The notes beneath the pieces are model-generated. The model was not told where the DNA came from. It searched no databases and worked only from the letters and a program-made list of their open reading frames with translations. DNA of 64,000 nt from Serinibacter salmoneus (GTDB lineage: Bacteria > Actinomycetota > Actinomycetes > Actinomycetales > Beutenbergiaceae), in assembly GCF_002563925.1 (NCBI RefSeq), contig NZ_PDJD01000001.1, positions 2,238,973 to 2,302,972 of the forward strand, read 5' to 3'. How positions within the stretch are numbered: position 1 is the first letter of the stretch; each line of letters starts with the position of its first letter. The position numbers and the translations under genes are program-made. Shown one piece after another: positions 26,193 to 36,456 of the stretch.

Positions 26193-26878
26193 TCCTTCAC
26201 GCCCGGGGGCACGTTCCAGTGCCGCAGGCAGCGCGCGCCGCGGTCGTAACCGAGCACGCTGCGCGCGGCGGTGCCCATCTCCAGTCGTTCGGCGACGTCG
26301 GCATGCAGTTCGAGCCAGGTCGCGGTGAGGATCCGCAGGACGTGCCCGTGCGCCACGAAGAGCACATCGCCCCCCGACCGCAGAACAGGCTCGGCGCGCG
26401 CAATCACGCGGGCCGCGCGCGCGGCTACCTCCTCCACGAGCTCGCCCGGCCCGGGGTGGGCGTTGCGTTGCTCGGGTGGCAGGTCGTCGGTGCCGGAGAT
26501 GGTCAGCGGTTGCCGCACACCGTCCCCGAGCGCGGCCCAGGGGTGCCCGAGCGCCTCGATGACCTGGACCCTCGTGAGGCCCTCGACCGGGCCGTAGTCC
26601 CACTCCATCAGGTCCGGCTCCGGCTCGCCGTCGCCATGCCCGAGGAGCTCGGCCGTGTGACGCGCGCGTTGCAAGGGGGAGACCAGGGTGAGCGCGAAGG
26701 TACGCCCCGCGAGCGCCTCTCCCTGCGCCCTGGCCTGCTCGACACCCGCCGGGGTGAGGGGGATGTCACTGCGCCCGGTGTGCCGGCCGGTGCGGCTCCA
26801 GGCGGTCTCGCCGTGGCGCACCACCACGAGTTCTCCCCAGTCGGCCTTGTCCACCGGCGCCGGCGCAGTGGCTGCCAC
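26189..26878 (-). CDS. histidine phosphatase family protein
   Basis: This is a 229-residue member of the phosphoglycerate-mutase-like superfamily, with the catalytic RHGETAWSRTGRHTGR near the N-terminus, the acid-base region EWDYGPVEG and the second histidine in LFVAHGHVLRIL. Substrate unknown; acid phosphatase or mycothiol-pathway phosphatase roles are both possible. GTG 26878 begins three bases after the stop of the lipoprotein gene, and mazG starts inside its stop, so the three genes form a coupled run. Confidence 0.9.
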   Translation of the reverse strand: MAATAPAPVDKADWGELVVVRHGETAWSRTGRHTGRSDIPLTPAGVEQARAQGEALAGRTFALTLVSPLQRARHTAELLGHGDGEPEPDLMEWDYGPVEGLTRVQVIEALGHPWAALGDGVRQPLTISGTDDLPPEQRNAHPGPGELVEEVAARAARVIARAEPVLRSGGDVLFVAHGHVLRILTATWLELHADVAERLEMGTAARSVLGYDRGARCLRHWNVPPGVKE

Positions 26879-26881
26879 GAC

Positions 26882-27403
26882 TCAGCCCACCGCCGCGGTC
26901 GCGGGTTCGAGCAACCAGGGCCATTGCGTCGGTTGGACCCCGGAAGCACCCGACCACTCGCCGTACAACGGGTTGACCTCGACGTCGGCCTCAGCGGCGC
27001 GTACCGCGATCTCCTCGTTCAGCCCGGCCACCGAGGCGGTGTACTGGCTGACAAGCTGGAGTTCGGCGATCTGGATCGTGCCGGGCGCGTAGTCCCACGG
27101 TTCCAGTCCCGCGGTCGCCGCGACCTCGTCGAGCAGCGCTGTCGCTTCCGCCTGACTGACACCGACCCCCGCATCGCCGGAGGCCGTCACCACGACGGGC
27201 GCGAAGATGAGCGAGGTCAGCACCTGCCCAGGGTCGGAGGCCATTCCGTTCAGGGTGTCGAGATCCTCCACCGTGGCGGCGAGCTCCGCCTGGGTGATGC
27301 GTTCACCTTCGACCGTGGCGGCGGTCCCCGGCTGCTGGGTGCAGGCGGTCAACGCAAGAACGGTCAGGACTGGGACGACGGCGTAACGCGCCTGAGAACG
27401 CAC
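26882..27403 (-). CDS. lipoprotein with SurA-N-like region
   Basis: This is a 173-residue exported protein with a basic N-terminus, a hydrophobic core and the lipobox LTAC (Cys at about 21). It is followed by VEGERITQAELAATVEDLD, which resembles the N-terminal chaperone region of SurA/PrsA-like proteins. No peptidyl-prolyl isomerase domain is present. It likely sits on the outer face of the membrane. GTG 27403 has GGAGG upstream. It lies between mfd and the phosphatase, where mycobacteria also carry a lipoprotein gene, though not of this family. Confidence 0.7.
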   Translation of the reverse strand: MRSQARYAVVPVLTVLALTACTQQPGTAATVEGERITQAELAATVEDLDTLNGMASDPGQVLTSLIFAPVVVTASGDAGVGVSQAEATALLDEVAATAGLEPWDYAPGTIQIAELQLVSQYTASVAGLNEEIAVRAAEADVEVNPLYGEWSGASGVQPTQWPWLLEPATAAVG

Positions 27404-27460
27404 AGCAACCTCCGGTGGGGCGGGCCAACGCCCTCGATCCTATCCATCGATCGCACCGGG

Positions 27461-30400
27461 TCACGAGCCGGGCCCGGCCACCGCGGCTGCAGCCGCGACG
27501 CTGCTACCCACCACACTGCGCAGCAGGCCCATCACCCACTCCACCAGGGCGAGATCGCGCAGCACCTCCCCACCCACCCGCGCCGTGGTGGGTGCCGGCA
27601 CCAGGATCGTGCGCACCGCCGCCTTGATCACCGAACGCGGGTAGAGCCGCTTGAGCCTCACGGTGGCGGAGTCGCTGAGCTCAACGGGAGCGAATCGGAT
27701 GTACTGGCCCTGAATGGTGATGGCGGTGACTCCCAGCGAGCGGGCCAGGGTGCGCATCTCGGCGACGGCGAAGAGCAGTTCGGTGCTCGCCGGGACAGCA
27801 CCGTAGCGGTCCACGAGTTCCTCGCGGACGGCGGCGACGTCCTCGCTGCCACGCGCGGAGGCGATCTTCTGGTAGGCCTCCAGGCGCAACCGTTCGTGCG
27901 GCACGTACTCGTGCGGGATGTGCGCGTCGATCGGCAGTTCGATCGTCACGTCCTGCAGCTCCTCGACCTCCTCGCCGCGGAAACGCTGCACGGCCTCGGA
28001 CACCATGCGCACGTACAGATCGAAACCGACGCCGGCGATGTGGCCGGACTGTTCACCGCCGAGGAGGTTGCCGGCGCCGCGAATCTCCAGGTCCTTCAGC
28101 GCGACCTGCATCCCCGCGCCGAGGTCGGTGTTCGCGGCAATGGTGGCCAGGCGGTCGTGGGCGGTCTCGGTCAGCGGCTTCTCCGGCGGGTACAGGAAGT
28201 AGGAGTACGCCCGCTCGCGCCCGCGCCCCACGCGACCGCGCAGCTGGTGCAGCTGGGACAGGCCCATGACATCGGCGCGTTCGAGGATCAGGGTGTTGGC
28301 GTTGGAGATGTCCAGGCCCGTCTCCACGATCGTGGTGCAGACCAGCACGTCGAACCGCTTCTCCCAGAAGTCCATGATCACGCGCTCGAGCTGGTGCTCG
28401 TTCATCTTGCCGTGCGCCACAGCGATGCGCGCCTCGGGCACGAGTTCGGCCAGGTGGGCGGCGGCGCGCTCGATCGATTCCACGCGGTTGTGCACATAGA
28501 ACACCTGCCCCTCCCGGAGGAGCTCGCGCCGGATCGCAGCAGCGATCTGCTTCTCCTCGTAGGGACCCACGAACGTCAGGACGGGGTGGCGTTCCTCGGG
28601 CGGGGTGGCCAGCGTGGACATCTCCCGGATGCCGGTGACCGCCATCTCCAACGTGCGGGGGATCGGCGTGGCGCTCATCGCCAGCACGTCCACGTTCGTT
28701 CGCAGTTGCTTGAGAGTCTCCTTGTGCTCCACGCCGAATCGCTGTTCCTCGTCCACGATCACGAGACCGAGGTCCTTGAATCGCACCTCCCCGGTGAGCA
28801 GTCGGTGGGTGCCGATGACGACGTCGACCTTCCCGGCACGCACGTCCTCGCGCACGCGGGCGGCCTCGGCGTCCGTCTGGAATCGGGACAGCGCCGCAAC
28901 CGTGACGGGGAACCCGGTGAAGCGATCGGTGAAGGTCTGCAGGTGCTGCTGGACAAGGAGCGTGGTGGGGACCAGGACGGCGACCTGCTTGCCGTCCTGG
29001 ACCGCCTTGAACGCGGCCCGCACCGCGACCTCGGTCTTCCCGTAGCCGACGTCGCCACAGATGAGGCGGTCCATCGGCACGGACTTCTCCATGTCGGCCT
29101 TCACCTCCTCGATCGTGACGAGTTGGTCGGGTGTCTCCACGTAGGCGAACGCGTCCTCGAGCTCACGCTGCCAGGGGGTGTCGGGTGCGAAGGCGTGGCC
29201 CTGGGTGGCCATGCGGGCGGAGTAGAGACGGATGAGTTCCCCGGCGATCTCCCGTACGGCCTTGCGCGCACGCGCCTTGGTGTTCTTCCAGTCGCTGCCG
29301 CCCATCCGGCTGAGGGTGGGCGCCTCGCCGCCCGTGTACTTGGTCACCTGGTCCAGGGCATCGGTGGGGACGTACAGCAGGTCCTGCGATCCCGCGTTCT
29401 TCCCCTGCTTGGGCGAGGCGTACTCGATCACCAGGTACTCACGGGTGGCCGGCTTCCCGCGAGCCCCGGCCGCACCGCCGACCGTGCGCTGCACGAGTTC
29501 CACGAACCTGCCCACACCGTGCTGTTCATGCACCACGTAGTCGCCCGGACGCAGCGCGAGAGGGTCCACCACGTTGCGGCGCCGGGAGGCCAACCGCTTC
29601 GCGTCACGGGCGCCCGCGGTGGCCCGCCCGGTGAGATCGGCCTCCGTGAACAGTGCCAGCCGCAGGTCGGGGGCAACGAAGCCCCGCCCGATCGTGGCCG
29701 TCGTGACGTGCACGACACCGGGCTCGGGTGCGGTCTCGAGATCGGACTCCAGGCGCGCCGGCACCTGCGCGGCACGCAGTTGCTCGACCATGCGACGGGC
29801 CTGCCCGGCGGCATCGGTGGCCAGGACGAGACGCCACTCCTGGCGGACCAGGTCGCGTAGGTCGCTCACGGCGCGCTCGAGGTCCCCGCGGTAGCCCTCG
29901 ACATCGCGCGCGGCCAGCCGCAGGTTCTCTTCGTCCCCCGCCGTGTCATCGGCGCCCACCAGGTCGGCGTCGCTGGGCAGCACGGTCAGGCTCCAGCGCA
30001 GCAGCCCACGCGCCTGGGCGCGTTCGTACACCTGCGCGAGTGCCACGAAACTCGCCGCGGACAGGTCCAGAGGGACCGAGCCACCGGCCGCCGCGGATGT
30101 CCAGGCCGCAGCCAGGAACTCCTCGGTCGTGGCCTGTAGATCGGCGGCCCGGGACCGGATCCGTTCCGGGTCCCATGCCATCAGGAGCGCGTCGTCCTCG
30201 ACCAGGTCGAGGACCTGGGACATCTCGTCCACGAGTGCCGGGGTGAGGGACTCCATCCCTTCCACCGCAATGCCCTGCGCCATCTTCTCGAGCATCTCGG
30301 CCGCACCCGGGAGCGCGTCCCGCAGCCGCAGGGCTCGTTCCCGCACCTCATCCGTCAGCAGGAGTTCACGGCACGGCGGTGCCCACAGGCCCTCGGGCGC

Positions 30401-31084
30401 CACCTCGAGGCTGCGTTGATCGGCGGCCGAGAACCACCTGATCTCCTCGATCTCATCCCCCCAGAAGTCCAGCCGCATGGGATGGTCCTGGGTCGGAGGG
30501 AAGACGTCGAGGATCCCGCCGCGCACGGCGAACTCACCCCGCGCCGTCACCATGTCGGTCCGGGTGTAGGCGGCGGCCGCCAACGCCTCGACGATCTCCT
30601 CCATCGGCCGGGTCTGCCCCGCGTGCGCGGCGACCGGCTCCAGATCACCGAGTCCGGTGACGACCGGCTGCATCGCCGCGCGCACGGGCACGACGAGTAC
30701 CCGGATACGGCCGGTGTGCGAGCCGCCGGTGCCCTCGGGGTCCGGGTGGGTCAGACGCCGCATCACCGCCAGCCGGGTGGCAACAGTGTCCGCCCGCGGG
30801 CTGAGCCGCTCGTGGGGCAGCGTCTCCCATGCGGGCAGGGCTGCGAGCGACTCCGCCGGGAGGTAGGCCCCGAGAGCGGCCACCAGGCTCTCCGCCTCCC
30901 GACCCGTGGCGGTCAGCACCACGATCTGGGGGGCCTGCGGCGCGAGCGCGAGTTGCGCGATCAGTGCGGGTCGCGCTCCGACCGGGGCGATCACCTCGCA
31001 CGCACGCCGCTGGGCGAGAGCCCGCAGGGTCGGGTCGATCGAGGGGTCGTGGGCAAGTGCGGACAGCAGTCCGGTGAGCTTCAT
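27461..31084 (-). CDS. mfd: transcription-repair coupling factor Mfd
   Basis: This is a 1207-residue protein with the full Mfd layout. The N-terminal UvrB-like region comes first. Then comes the RNA-polymerase-interacting tudor/CarD-like segment ([21 protein letters not shown]), followed by a superfamily-2 translocase with Walker [18 protein letters not shown], Walker [16 protein letters not shown] and [16 protein letters not shown]. The C-terminal TRCF domain begins near [15 protein letters not shown]. Mfd removes stalled RNA polymerase and recruits UvrA. ATG 31084 is the only start before the domain; no strong ribosome-binding site is seen. The surface-glycan cluster begins directly upstream on the other strand. 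Confidence 0.97.
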   Translation of the reverse strand: MKLTGLLSALAHDPSIDPTLRALAQRRACEVIAPVGARPALIAQLALAPQAPQIVVLTATGREAESLVAALGAYLPAESLAALPAWETLPHERLSPRADTVATRLAVMRRLTHPDPEGTGGSHTGRIRVLVVPVRAAMQPVVTGLGDLEPVAAHAGQTRPMEEIVEALAAAAYTRTDMVTARGEFAVRGGILDVFPPTQDHPMRLDFWGDEIEEIRWFSAADQRSLEVAPEGLWAPPCRELLLTDEVRERALRLRDALPGAAEMLEKMAQGIAVEGMESLTPALVDEMSQVLDLVEDDALLMAWDPERIRSRAADLQATTEEFLAAAWTSAAAGGSVPLDLSAASFVALAQVYERAQARGLLRWSLTVLPSDADLVGADDTAGDEENLRLAARDVEGYRGDLERAVSDLRDLVRQEWRLVLATDAAGQARRMVEQLRAAQVPARLESDLETAPEPGVVHVTTATIGRGFVAPDLRLALFTEADLTGRATAGARDAKRLASRRRNVVDPLALRPGDYVVHEQHGVGRFVELVQRTVGGAAGARGKPATREYLVIEYASPKQGKNAGSQDLLYVPTDALDQVTKYTGGEAPTLSRMGGSDWKNTKARARKAVREIAGELIRLYSARMATQGHAFAPDTPWQRELEDAFAYVETPDQLVTIEEVKADMEKSVPMDRLICGDVGYGKTEVAVRAAFKAVQDGKQVAVLVPTTLLVQQHLQTFTDRFTGFPVTVAALSRFQTDAEAARVREDVRAGKVDVVIGTHRLLTGEVRFKDLGLVIVDEEQRFGVEHKETLKQLRTNVDVLAMSATPIPRTLEMAVTGIREMSTLATPPEERHPVLTFVGPYEEKQIAAAIRRELLREGQVFYVHNRVESIERAAAHLAELVPEARIAVAHGKMNEHQLERVIMDFWEKRFDVLVCTTIVETGLDISNANTLILERADVMGLSQLHQLRGRVGRGRERAYSYFLYPPEKPLTETAHDRLATIAANTDLGAGMQVALKDLEIRGAGNLLGGEQSGHIAGVGFDLYVRMVSEAVQRFRGEEVEELQDVTIELPIDAHIPHEYVPHERLRLEAYQKIASARGSEDVAAVREELVDRYGAVPASTELLFAVAEMRTLARSLGVTAITIQGQYIRFAPVELSDSATVRLKRLYPRSVIKAAVRTILVPAPTTARVGGEVLRDLALVEWVMGLLRSVVGSSVAAAAAVAGPGS

Positions 31085-31242
31085 AGGCGTGTTCTGCGCC
31101 GCCGGTCCGAGCGTGGCGGCCTCCCGGCCGCCCAGTCTAGGCGTCCCGGATGGACGCCCGAACCCCAAACCACCACCGCACGCCGGGCGCCGTTACTCTT
31201 TCGTGACAAATGATCCCTGCCTGCTCGAGACACAGGAGGAAC

Positions 31243-31410
31243 GTGTCGCTCCCGCTCATGCCCTACCGCACGGCTTCACCGCTCCCCTGCGGCACCGCGG
31301 TGATCGGGTCCGCGGACGACACCCTGCGCCATCGAGCAGCAGACGCGGACCGCCCACGCATCCCCGAGCTGACTGCTCCGTGGATCCGGGCCGCAGCCCA
31401 GCACCCCTGA
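31243..31410 (+). CDS. 55-residue upstream ORF, possible leader peptide
   Basis: GTG 31243 is preceded by AGGAGGA at good spacing, the best ribosome-binding site in this 340-bp intergenic stretch. The ORF runs 55 codons and stops 17 bases before the ATG of the secreted beta-helix protein. The peptide is not hydrophobic and I do not recognise it; it contains two prolines near each other and several His/Arg residues. It could be a leader controlling the next gene or a small protein. Nothing else is visible between 31085 and 31242 apart from an AT-richer patch at 31190-31215. Confidence 0.4.
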   Translation: MSLPLMPYRTASPLPCGTAVIGSADDTLRHRAADADRPRIPELTAPWIRAAAQHP

Positions 31411-31427
31411 CACCCTGGAGCACCTCC

Positions 31428-33947
31428 ATGACCCGCACCCGATTACGGCCCGCCCTGATGGCCCCCTTGGCCACCCTCGCGACGTGCTCGGCTCTCGTCC
31501 TCGCACCCGGACTCGCCCCCGCGGCCCACGCTGCACCACAACTTGCGCAGGACTCCTTCAACCGCACGGCCGCGAGTGGATGGGGCACCACTCCTGGCGG
31601 TGTGACGTGGAACACCACCCGGACCTCGGCTCTCGAGGTGAGCGGGGGTGCCGCGACCGCGACCCTGAGCGCCGGCGAGGACGTCTGGACCAGCCTGCGC
31701 GACGTGGAGGCGACGGACATGACGGTCTCGACGATCGTCGCCGCGGACCAGCGCGCCGCCGCCGGACTGGGGAGCATCTCGGCCGTCCAGGCGCGGTCCA
31801 GCGAGGCTGGTTCGTATCGCGCCACGCTGCGCTTCGCCACGGGGGGGAAGGTCACGTTGCGCATCGATCGGACGGGACCGCGCGGAGCGGTCGTCGTCCA
31901 GGAGACACTCCTGACCACGAAGGCGCAGCCAGGGCAGAACTGGGGCCTCGACCTGGCGGTCACCGGCCAGGATGTGGTGAGTGTCGCGGCCCGCGCCTGG
32001 GTCCAGGGCACGCCGCGCCCCGACTGGCAGCTCTCCGCCCGGGACGTCTCCGACGCGCGCGTGACGGCGGCCGGCGGCGTCGATGTGTACTCGCGCGTCC
32101 ACGCCGGCTCGCCGGAGACCACGCTGCGTTACGAGGCCATCGGCGTCTACGGCGCATCGACCACGACGGCCACCCCGACGCCCACACCGTCCCCCACTCC
32201 CACACCCACACCCACCGCGGCGCCCTCTCCGACACCTACCCCCACGCCGTCGCCCACCCCCACGCCGACACCGTCGCCCACCCCCACGCCGACACCGTCG
32301 CCCACCCCCACACCCGCTCCGGTCGCCGATGCCGACGAGGTCGGCTCCCTGCCGATCGGTGAGGCCGAGTACGCCGTACCGTCGTCGGCCATCTGGGTGG
32401 AGAACCGCGGCGAGGCCACCGGGAACGGCACCTCGAGCTCCCCCTTCGGTTCTCTCCAGCACGCGGTCAATCGCGCTGCGAGCGGGTCCACGATCGTGCT
32501 CCGGGAGGGCAACTACCACGAGAGCGTGGTGGTCCCGCACTACAAGAAGCTCACGATCCAGAACGCTCCCGGCGCCCAGGTCTGGCTGGACGGTTCCGAA
32601 CGGCTGACCCAGTGGACCGCGTCCGGGTCCTCCTGGTACACCTCGTGGGACCACGAGTTCGATTCCCGGGTCTCCTACACCGCCGGGGCCGACCAGTCCT
32701 CCCGGATGATCGATCCCGAGTACCCGATGGCCGGGCACCCCGAACAGGTGTGGGTGAACGGTGAGCCACTGACGCAGGTCGGTTCCCGAAGCGCCCTCGA
32801 AGCCGGCACGTTCTTCGTCGACACGAGCGCCGACCGGTTGTACGTGGGCACGCGGCCCACGAGCGCGACCGTCCACGCCAGCACCCTCGCGAAGGCCCTG
32901 CAGATCCAGGGCGAGGGGACCACGGTCCGCGGGATCGGGGTGCGTCGCTACGCGAACCACCTCGCGCTGATCGGCGCGGTCTCCGCGGAGGTCGAGGGCA
33001 TCACGCTGGAGAACATGGTGATCACCCAGAACGCCACCGTCGGCTTGGGGACGTGGAACCCGAACCAGACGTTCCGATCACTCACGGTCTCGGAGAACGG
33101 GATGCTCGGGATCAGCGTGAGCGATGCACCCGACCTGTCCATCAGCGACAGTCTCGTGCGGGCCAACAACCTCGAGCACTTCAAGCCCGCTCCGGTCTCC
33201 GGCGGCATCAAGGTGACCTCCTCGCAGGGCGTCGTCGTCTCGGACAGCCTCGTGACCGAGAACGTGCACGCCGGTCTCTGGTTCGACGAGCACGCCACCG
33301 ACATGGAGGTCACCGGGAGCACGTTCCGCGGCAACACCGGTACCGGTCTGCAGGTGGAGCTCGGGGCGGACGCCCTCCTCGCCGGGAACTACGTGGTGGA
33401 CAACGGCGGCGCCGGCCTGAAGATCATCGACTCCAGCGATGTGCGGGTGTGGAACAACACGATCGCTGAGAACGGCCGCGAGACGGTCTCTCTCGTGGAG
33501 GACGGTCGGCACGGCACCTCCAGCCCGTGGCACCTGAGCGACCTGGAACTGCGCAACAACGTGCTCGGTCTCTCTGCGAGCGCCACCTGCCCGATCCTGT
33601 TCGACGACCAGACCGACAGCGTCTCGCACACCTCGCGCGCGCTGGACGTCGACCACAACCTGCTGCACCGCAGTTCGGCGACCGCGCCGGAACGACTGAC
33701 GTGCCTGCCCTACGGGTCCTCAGCGCTCAAGTCGACCCGCACCTTCGCGGCGCTCCAGGACATCGGATGGGAGTCGCACGGCGCCCTGCTGGAGGGCAGC
33801 GCGGCGTTGGACGGGCAGTACCACCTCACCAGCGCGGCGCAGAACGAGGCGAACGGTGTCGCCGTCGCTCTCCCGGCGTCGCTCGCCGCGGCGCTCGAGG
33901 TGTCGACCACCTGGCGTGGCGTCGGCGCCCCCGGCACAGCCGACTGA
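31428..33947 (+). CDS. secreted right-handed parallel beta-helix protein
   Basis: This is an 839-residue exported protein. A Sec signal peptide ends near AHA-AP (residues 1-35). Residues 37-241 form a jelly-roll-like module starting [13 protein letters not shown] Thr/Pro/Ser-rich linker with PTPTPS repeats spans about 245-300. From 320 to about 760 there is a parallel beta-helix of the pectate-lyase type ([20 protein letters not shown], then repeated [11 protein letters not shown]-like coils). Such proteins are often polysaccharide lyases, epimerases or cell-surface adhesins. Its place at the edge of a glycan cluster suggests it acts on or binds that polymer. No anchor is seen. A bidirectional terminator follows. 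Confidence 0.8.
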   Translation: MTRTRLRPALMAPLATLATCSALVLAPGLAPAAHAAPQLAQDSFNRTAASGWGTTPGGVTWNTTRTSALEVSGGAATATLSAGEDVWTSLRDVEATDMTVSTIVAADQRAAAGLGSISAVQARSSEAGSYRATLRFATGGKVTLRIDRTGPRGAVVVQETLLTTKAQPGQNWGLDLAVTGQDVVSVAARAWVQGTPRPDWQLSARDVSDARVTAAGGVDVYSRVHAGSPETTLRYEAIGVYGASTTTATPTPTPSPTPTPTPTAAPSPTPTPTPSPTPTPTPSPTPTPTPSPTPTPAPVADADEVGSLPIGEAEYAVPSSAIWVENRGEATGNGTSSSPFGSLQHAVNRAASGSTIVLREGNYHESVVVPHYKKLTIQNAPGAQVWLDGSERLTQWTASGSSWYTSWDHEFDSRVSYTAGADQSSRMIDPEYPMAGHPEQVWVNGEPLTQVGSRSALEAGTFFVDTSADRLYVGTRPTSATVHASTLAKALQIQGEGTTVRGIGVRRYANHLALIGAVSAEVEGITLENMVITQNATVGLGTWNPNQTFRSLTVSENGMLGISVSDAPDLSISDSLVRANNLEHFKPAPVSGGIKVTSSQGVVVSDSLVTENVHAGLWFDEHATDMEVTGSTFRGNTGTGLQVELGADALLAGNYVVDNGGAGLKIIDSSDVRVWNNTIAENGRETVSLVEDGRHGTSSPWHLSDLELRNNVLGLSASATCPILFDDQTDSVSHTSRALDVDHNLLHRSSATAPERLTCLPYGSSALKSTRTFAALQDIGWESHGALLEGSAALDGQYHLTSAAQNEANGVAVALPASLAAALEVSTTWRGVGAPGTAD
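32163..32330 (+). repeat. Pro-Thr linker minisatellite
   Basis: Short tandem units based on CCCACGCCGACACCGTCG encode a PTPTPSPT-type linker between the two domains of the secreted beta-helix protein. The frame is maintained. Confidence 0.85.
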
Positions 33948-33962
33948 GCACCCTGCGCTGTC

Positions 33963-34976
33963 CTACTGGTGGGTGCCGACCTCCGGGTCGGCACCCACCA
34001 CGCGGGCCAGTCGGGCGCACAGCGCGTGCGTGGTGAACTCGCTCTCGACGCGCTCGCGCGCCTGTCGGCCCCACGCGGCCGCCTGCTCCGGAGCCGCCAA
34101 CAATCGCTCCGCTCCGGCCGCGAGCGCCGCCGCGTCGCCCTGCGGTACCAGGATCCCGTCCGTGCCCGCGCGGACGTAGTCGGCCATCCCGGGCGAGGAG
34201 GTCACGACCACCGGGCGCGCCGTCGCCATCGCCTCGAGGCTGACCGTCATGCCCGAGACGTGCAGGTTGGGACGAGTGGCGAGCATCACGAGGCCGGCCG
34301 CCTCGTACTCCCGACGCAGCTCCGCATGGGTCAGTCGAGGCACCACCCGCACGCCACGGGGAGGCGAGAGCGCCGAGGTGGTCTGCACCGTGACCTCCAG
34401 CCCGGGGTGGCGAGCGAGAACGCGTTCCAGCGCCGCGAAGAGGGTGGCGGCGTCCCGGTCGCGGTCCCCGCCCACGCTCAGGATGCGAGGCACACTCGGG
34501 TAGGGCGCGGGCCGGAAGAAGTCCGTGTCGATCCCGAACCGCACGTAGGAGATCCGCGGTGCACGTGGCCCCAGGAGTCGCCGCAACGGCTCGACCTGGG
34601 CGTCGCTGAGGACCCAGAGCCCATCGAACCGGCTGAGCCAGGCGCGCTGCTTGCGGGAGGCCACGGTGTGCGGGTCCCGATCCGTCAACCAGATCACCCC
34701 CGCGTAGCGGCGGCGTCCTCCCGCCGGTGTGAGGCGCATGGCGGTGTTCTCGTCCCACACCAGGGCCGCGGCGCCCCGCGAGGAGCGGGGCAGCGCGGAA
34801 CGTGCCCATCCCGCCAGCGCTGCTGTCCTGGACAGCGGCCGGAGGAACCCGGGCGCGCCGGAGGCCAGTCCCTCGAGCCCATAGGGCCAACGCGACGGCG
34901 CCTCACCGGCGTCGAAGCGCGCCGTCCACTCCTCGAGGTCGCGCTCGATCGGAAAGCAGACCTGTATCGGTTTCAC
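33963..34976 (-). CDS. glycosyltransferase, GT4 family
   Basis: This is a 337-residue GT-B glycosyltransferase. The C-terminal nucleotide-sugar-binding half shows PRILSVGGDRDRDAATLFAA, then SGMTVSLEAMATARPVVVTS, the GT4 E-x7-E-like region, and DGILVPQGDAAALA. The N-terminal acceptor half contains GVIWLTDRDPHTVASRKQ. Substrates unknown. The GTG start at 34976 faces the Wzz/BY-kinase gene across an 88-bp divergent spacer. The last codons form one arm of the terminator shared with the beta-helix gene. Confidence 0.85.
   Translation of the reverse strand: MKPIQVCFPIERDLEEWTARFDAGEAPSRWPYGLEGLASGAPGFLRPLSRTAALAGWARSALPRSSRGAAALVWDENTAMRLTPAGGRRRYAGVIWLTDRDPHTVASRKQRAWLSRFDGLWVLSDAQVEPLRRLLGPRAPRISYVRFGIDTDFFRPAPYPSVPRILSVGGDRDRDAATLFAALERVLARHPGLEVTVQTTSALSPPRGVRVVPRLTHAELRREYEAAGLVMLATRPNLHVSGMTVSLEAMATARPVVVTSSPGMADYVRAGTDGILVPQGDAAALAAGAERLLAAPEQAAAWGRQARERVESEFTTHALCARLARVVGADPEVGTHQ
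33968..33999. terminator. bidirectional hairpin terminator
   Basis: A perfect 13-bp stem (33968-33980 with 33987-33999) and six-base loop lie between the convergent beta-helix and GT4 genes, inside the final codons of the latter. Confidence 0.75.
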
Positions 34977-35064
34977 GGATACCCCCCATCCTCCCCGGTA
35001 GGCTAGCGAGTCGGGGGCCGGCGCGGAGACTACGGAGCGCCGCAGGGGACGGCAGGGGGCCGAG

Positions 35065-36456
35065 ATGGATCTCCAGGACTATGTGGGGACACTGCGCAAG
35101 TACTGGTGGCTGATCGCCGTCCTGACGGCACTGGGCGGGGTCGCCGGAATCGGGTACGCAGCGACTCAGCAGGAGTCCTATCGCGCATCGGCGCGCACGT
35201 TCGTGACCGTGAACGCGGGCAACAGCGTCGGTGAGCTCGTGCAGGGATCCACCTTCGTGGAGAACTCCATCCAGAGCTTCGTCCAGCTCACGGGTCAACC
35301 GATCGTCCTCGACCCTGTGATCGAGGCCCTCGACCTGCCGGTGACAGCACGCGCGCTCGGGGCTCAGGTCACGGCGGAGAACCCGCTCAACACGTTCTTC
35401 ATCGATGTCAGCGTGACCGACAGCGATCCGCAGTTCGCCGCTGATGCCGCGAACGCGATCGTGGAGCAGCTGGCCGTGACCGTGGCGGACCTCTCGCCCT
35501 CCACCGACGAGTCGGGGCGCTCGTTCGTGGAACTGACCCCCGTGGCCGAGGCGCCCGTGCCGACCTACTCGATCAGTCGCGGTCCACGCTCCTATGCGGC
35601 GCTCGGTGCCGCGGCCGGTCTGGCTCTCGGCGTCCTGGCCGCCCTGCTGAGGCGGCTATTCGACTCCCGGGTGCGCGACTCCGGTCACCTCATCCCGCTC
35701 GGCGGGCTGCCCGTCCTGGCCACGATCGACCGCGATCGGGACCCGGAACGCAGCGCCACCACGATGATCACCAGTCCTGACACCACCCGGGCGGAGGGGT
35801 TCCGTCGGCTGCAGGCGAACCTGGAGTACCTCGACGAGGACGCGCCCGCGCGCGTGATCGTGGTCTCCTCCGCCACCCAGGGCGAGGGCAAGACGACGCT
35901 GTGCACCAATCTGGCGCTCGCGGCCGCGGAGAAGGGCCTGCGTGTGCTCCTGATCGATGCCGACGTCCGCGTCCCCGCGCTGACTGAGCGCCTCGGGCTC
36001 CCCGAGGGTGTCGGCCTGACCGGCGTGCTGCAGGGCGCCTCCACGCTGGGGCAGGAGTCCCAGCGCTACCGACGCAACGTGATGCTGCTCGGCGCGGGCG
36101 AGGCACCGGTGCACCCCAGTGCGCTTCTCGTCTCCGACGCGATGGACACGCTGCTGCAGGAGGCTCGTTCCCGCTACGACATGGTCATCATCGACTCACC
36201 GCCGATCCTGCTCTTCTCCGACACCCCGGTGCTCGCGCGACGCTCCGACGGCATCATCCTGGTGGCACGGCTCGGCCGTCTGCGGCGTGCCCAGGCAGCC
36301 GCCGCGGTCGCGGACATCGAAGCTCTCGGCGCACGAGCCCTCGGTTGGGTCGCGATGGGCCGTCCCGGCTCGAAGCGCACCGAGACGGTGCAGTACGGGG
36401 ACCCCGCGCGGCGAACGATCCCGCGCGCCCTCACGAACCTGCGTCCCGGCCGATGA
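35065..36456 (+). CDS. Wzz-type chain-length determinant fused to a BY-kinase domain
   Basis: This is a 463-residue membrane protein. Residues 1-200 form a Wzz domain with two membrane helices (YWWLIAVLTALGGVAGIGYA and SYAALGAAAGLALGVLAALL) around an extracytoplasmic loop. Residues 230-463 form a BY-kinase ATPase with Walker A SATQGEGKTT, Walker A' LLIDADVR and Walker B DMVIIDSPP. Such proteins set polymer length and control export of capsule or exopolysaccharide. The usual C-terminal tyrosine cluster is absent, with only one Tyr (VQYGDP) near the end. The next glycosyltransferase gene overlaps its stop by four bases. Confidence 0.92.
   Translation: MDLQDYVGTLRKYWWLIAVLTALGGVAGIGYAATQQESYRASARTFVTVNAGNSVGELVQGSTFVENSIQSFVQLTGQPIVLDPVIEALDLPVTARALGAQVTAENPLNTFFIDVSVTDSDPQFAADAANAIVEQLAVTVADLSPSTDESGRSFVELTPVAEAPVPTYSISRGPRSYAALGAAAGLALGVLAALLRRLFDSRVRDSGHLIPLGGLPVLATIDRDRDPERSATTMITSPDTTRAEGFRRLQANLEYLDEDAPARVIVVSSATQGEGKTTLCTNLALAAAEKGLRVLLIDADVRVPALTERLGLPEGVGLTGVLQGASTLGQESQRYRRNVMLLGAGEAPVHPSALLVSDAMDTLLQEARSRYDMVIIDSPPILLFSDTPVLARRSDGIILVARLGRLRRAQAAAAVADIEALGARALGWVAMGRPGSKRTETVQYGDPARRTIPRALTNLRPGR

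Noticed and set aside
25886-29860. A 1324-codon open frame on the plus strand opposite mazG, the phosphatase, the lipoprotein gene and mfd
   Set aside because: It is the antisense shadow of well-supported minus-strand genes; the translation is His/Arg/Gly-rich with no domain, as expected from GC-rich codon bias.
32163-32330. Non-coding satellite
   Set aside because: The repeats keep the frame of the secreted beta-helix protein and encode a typical Pro/Thr linker.
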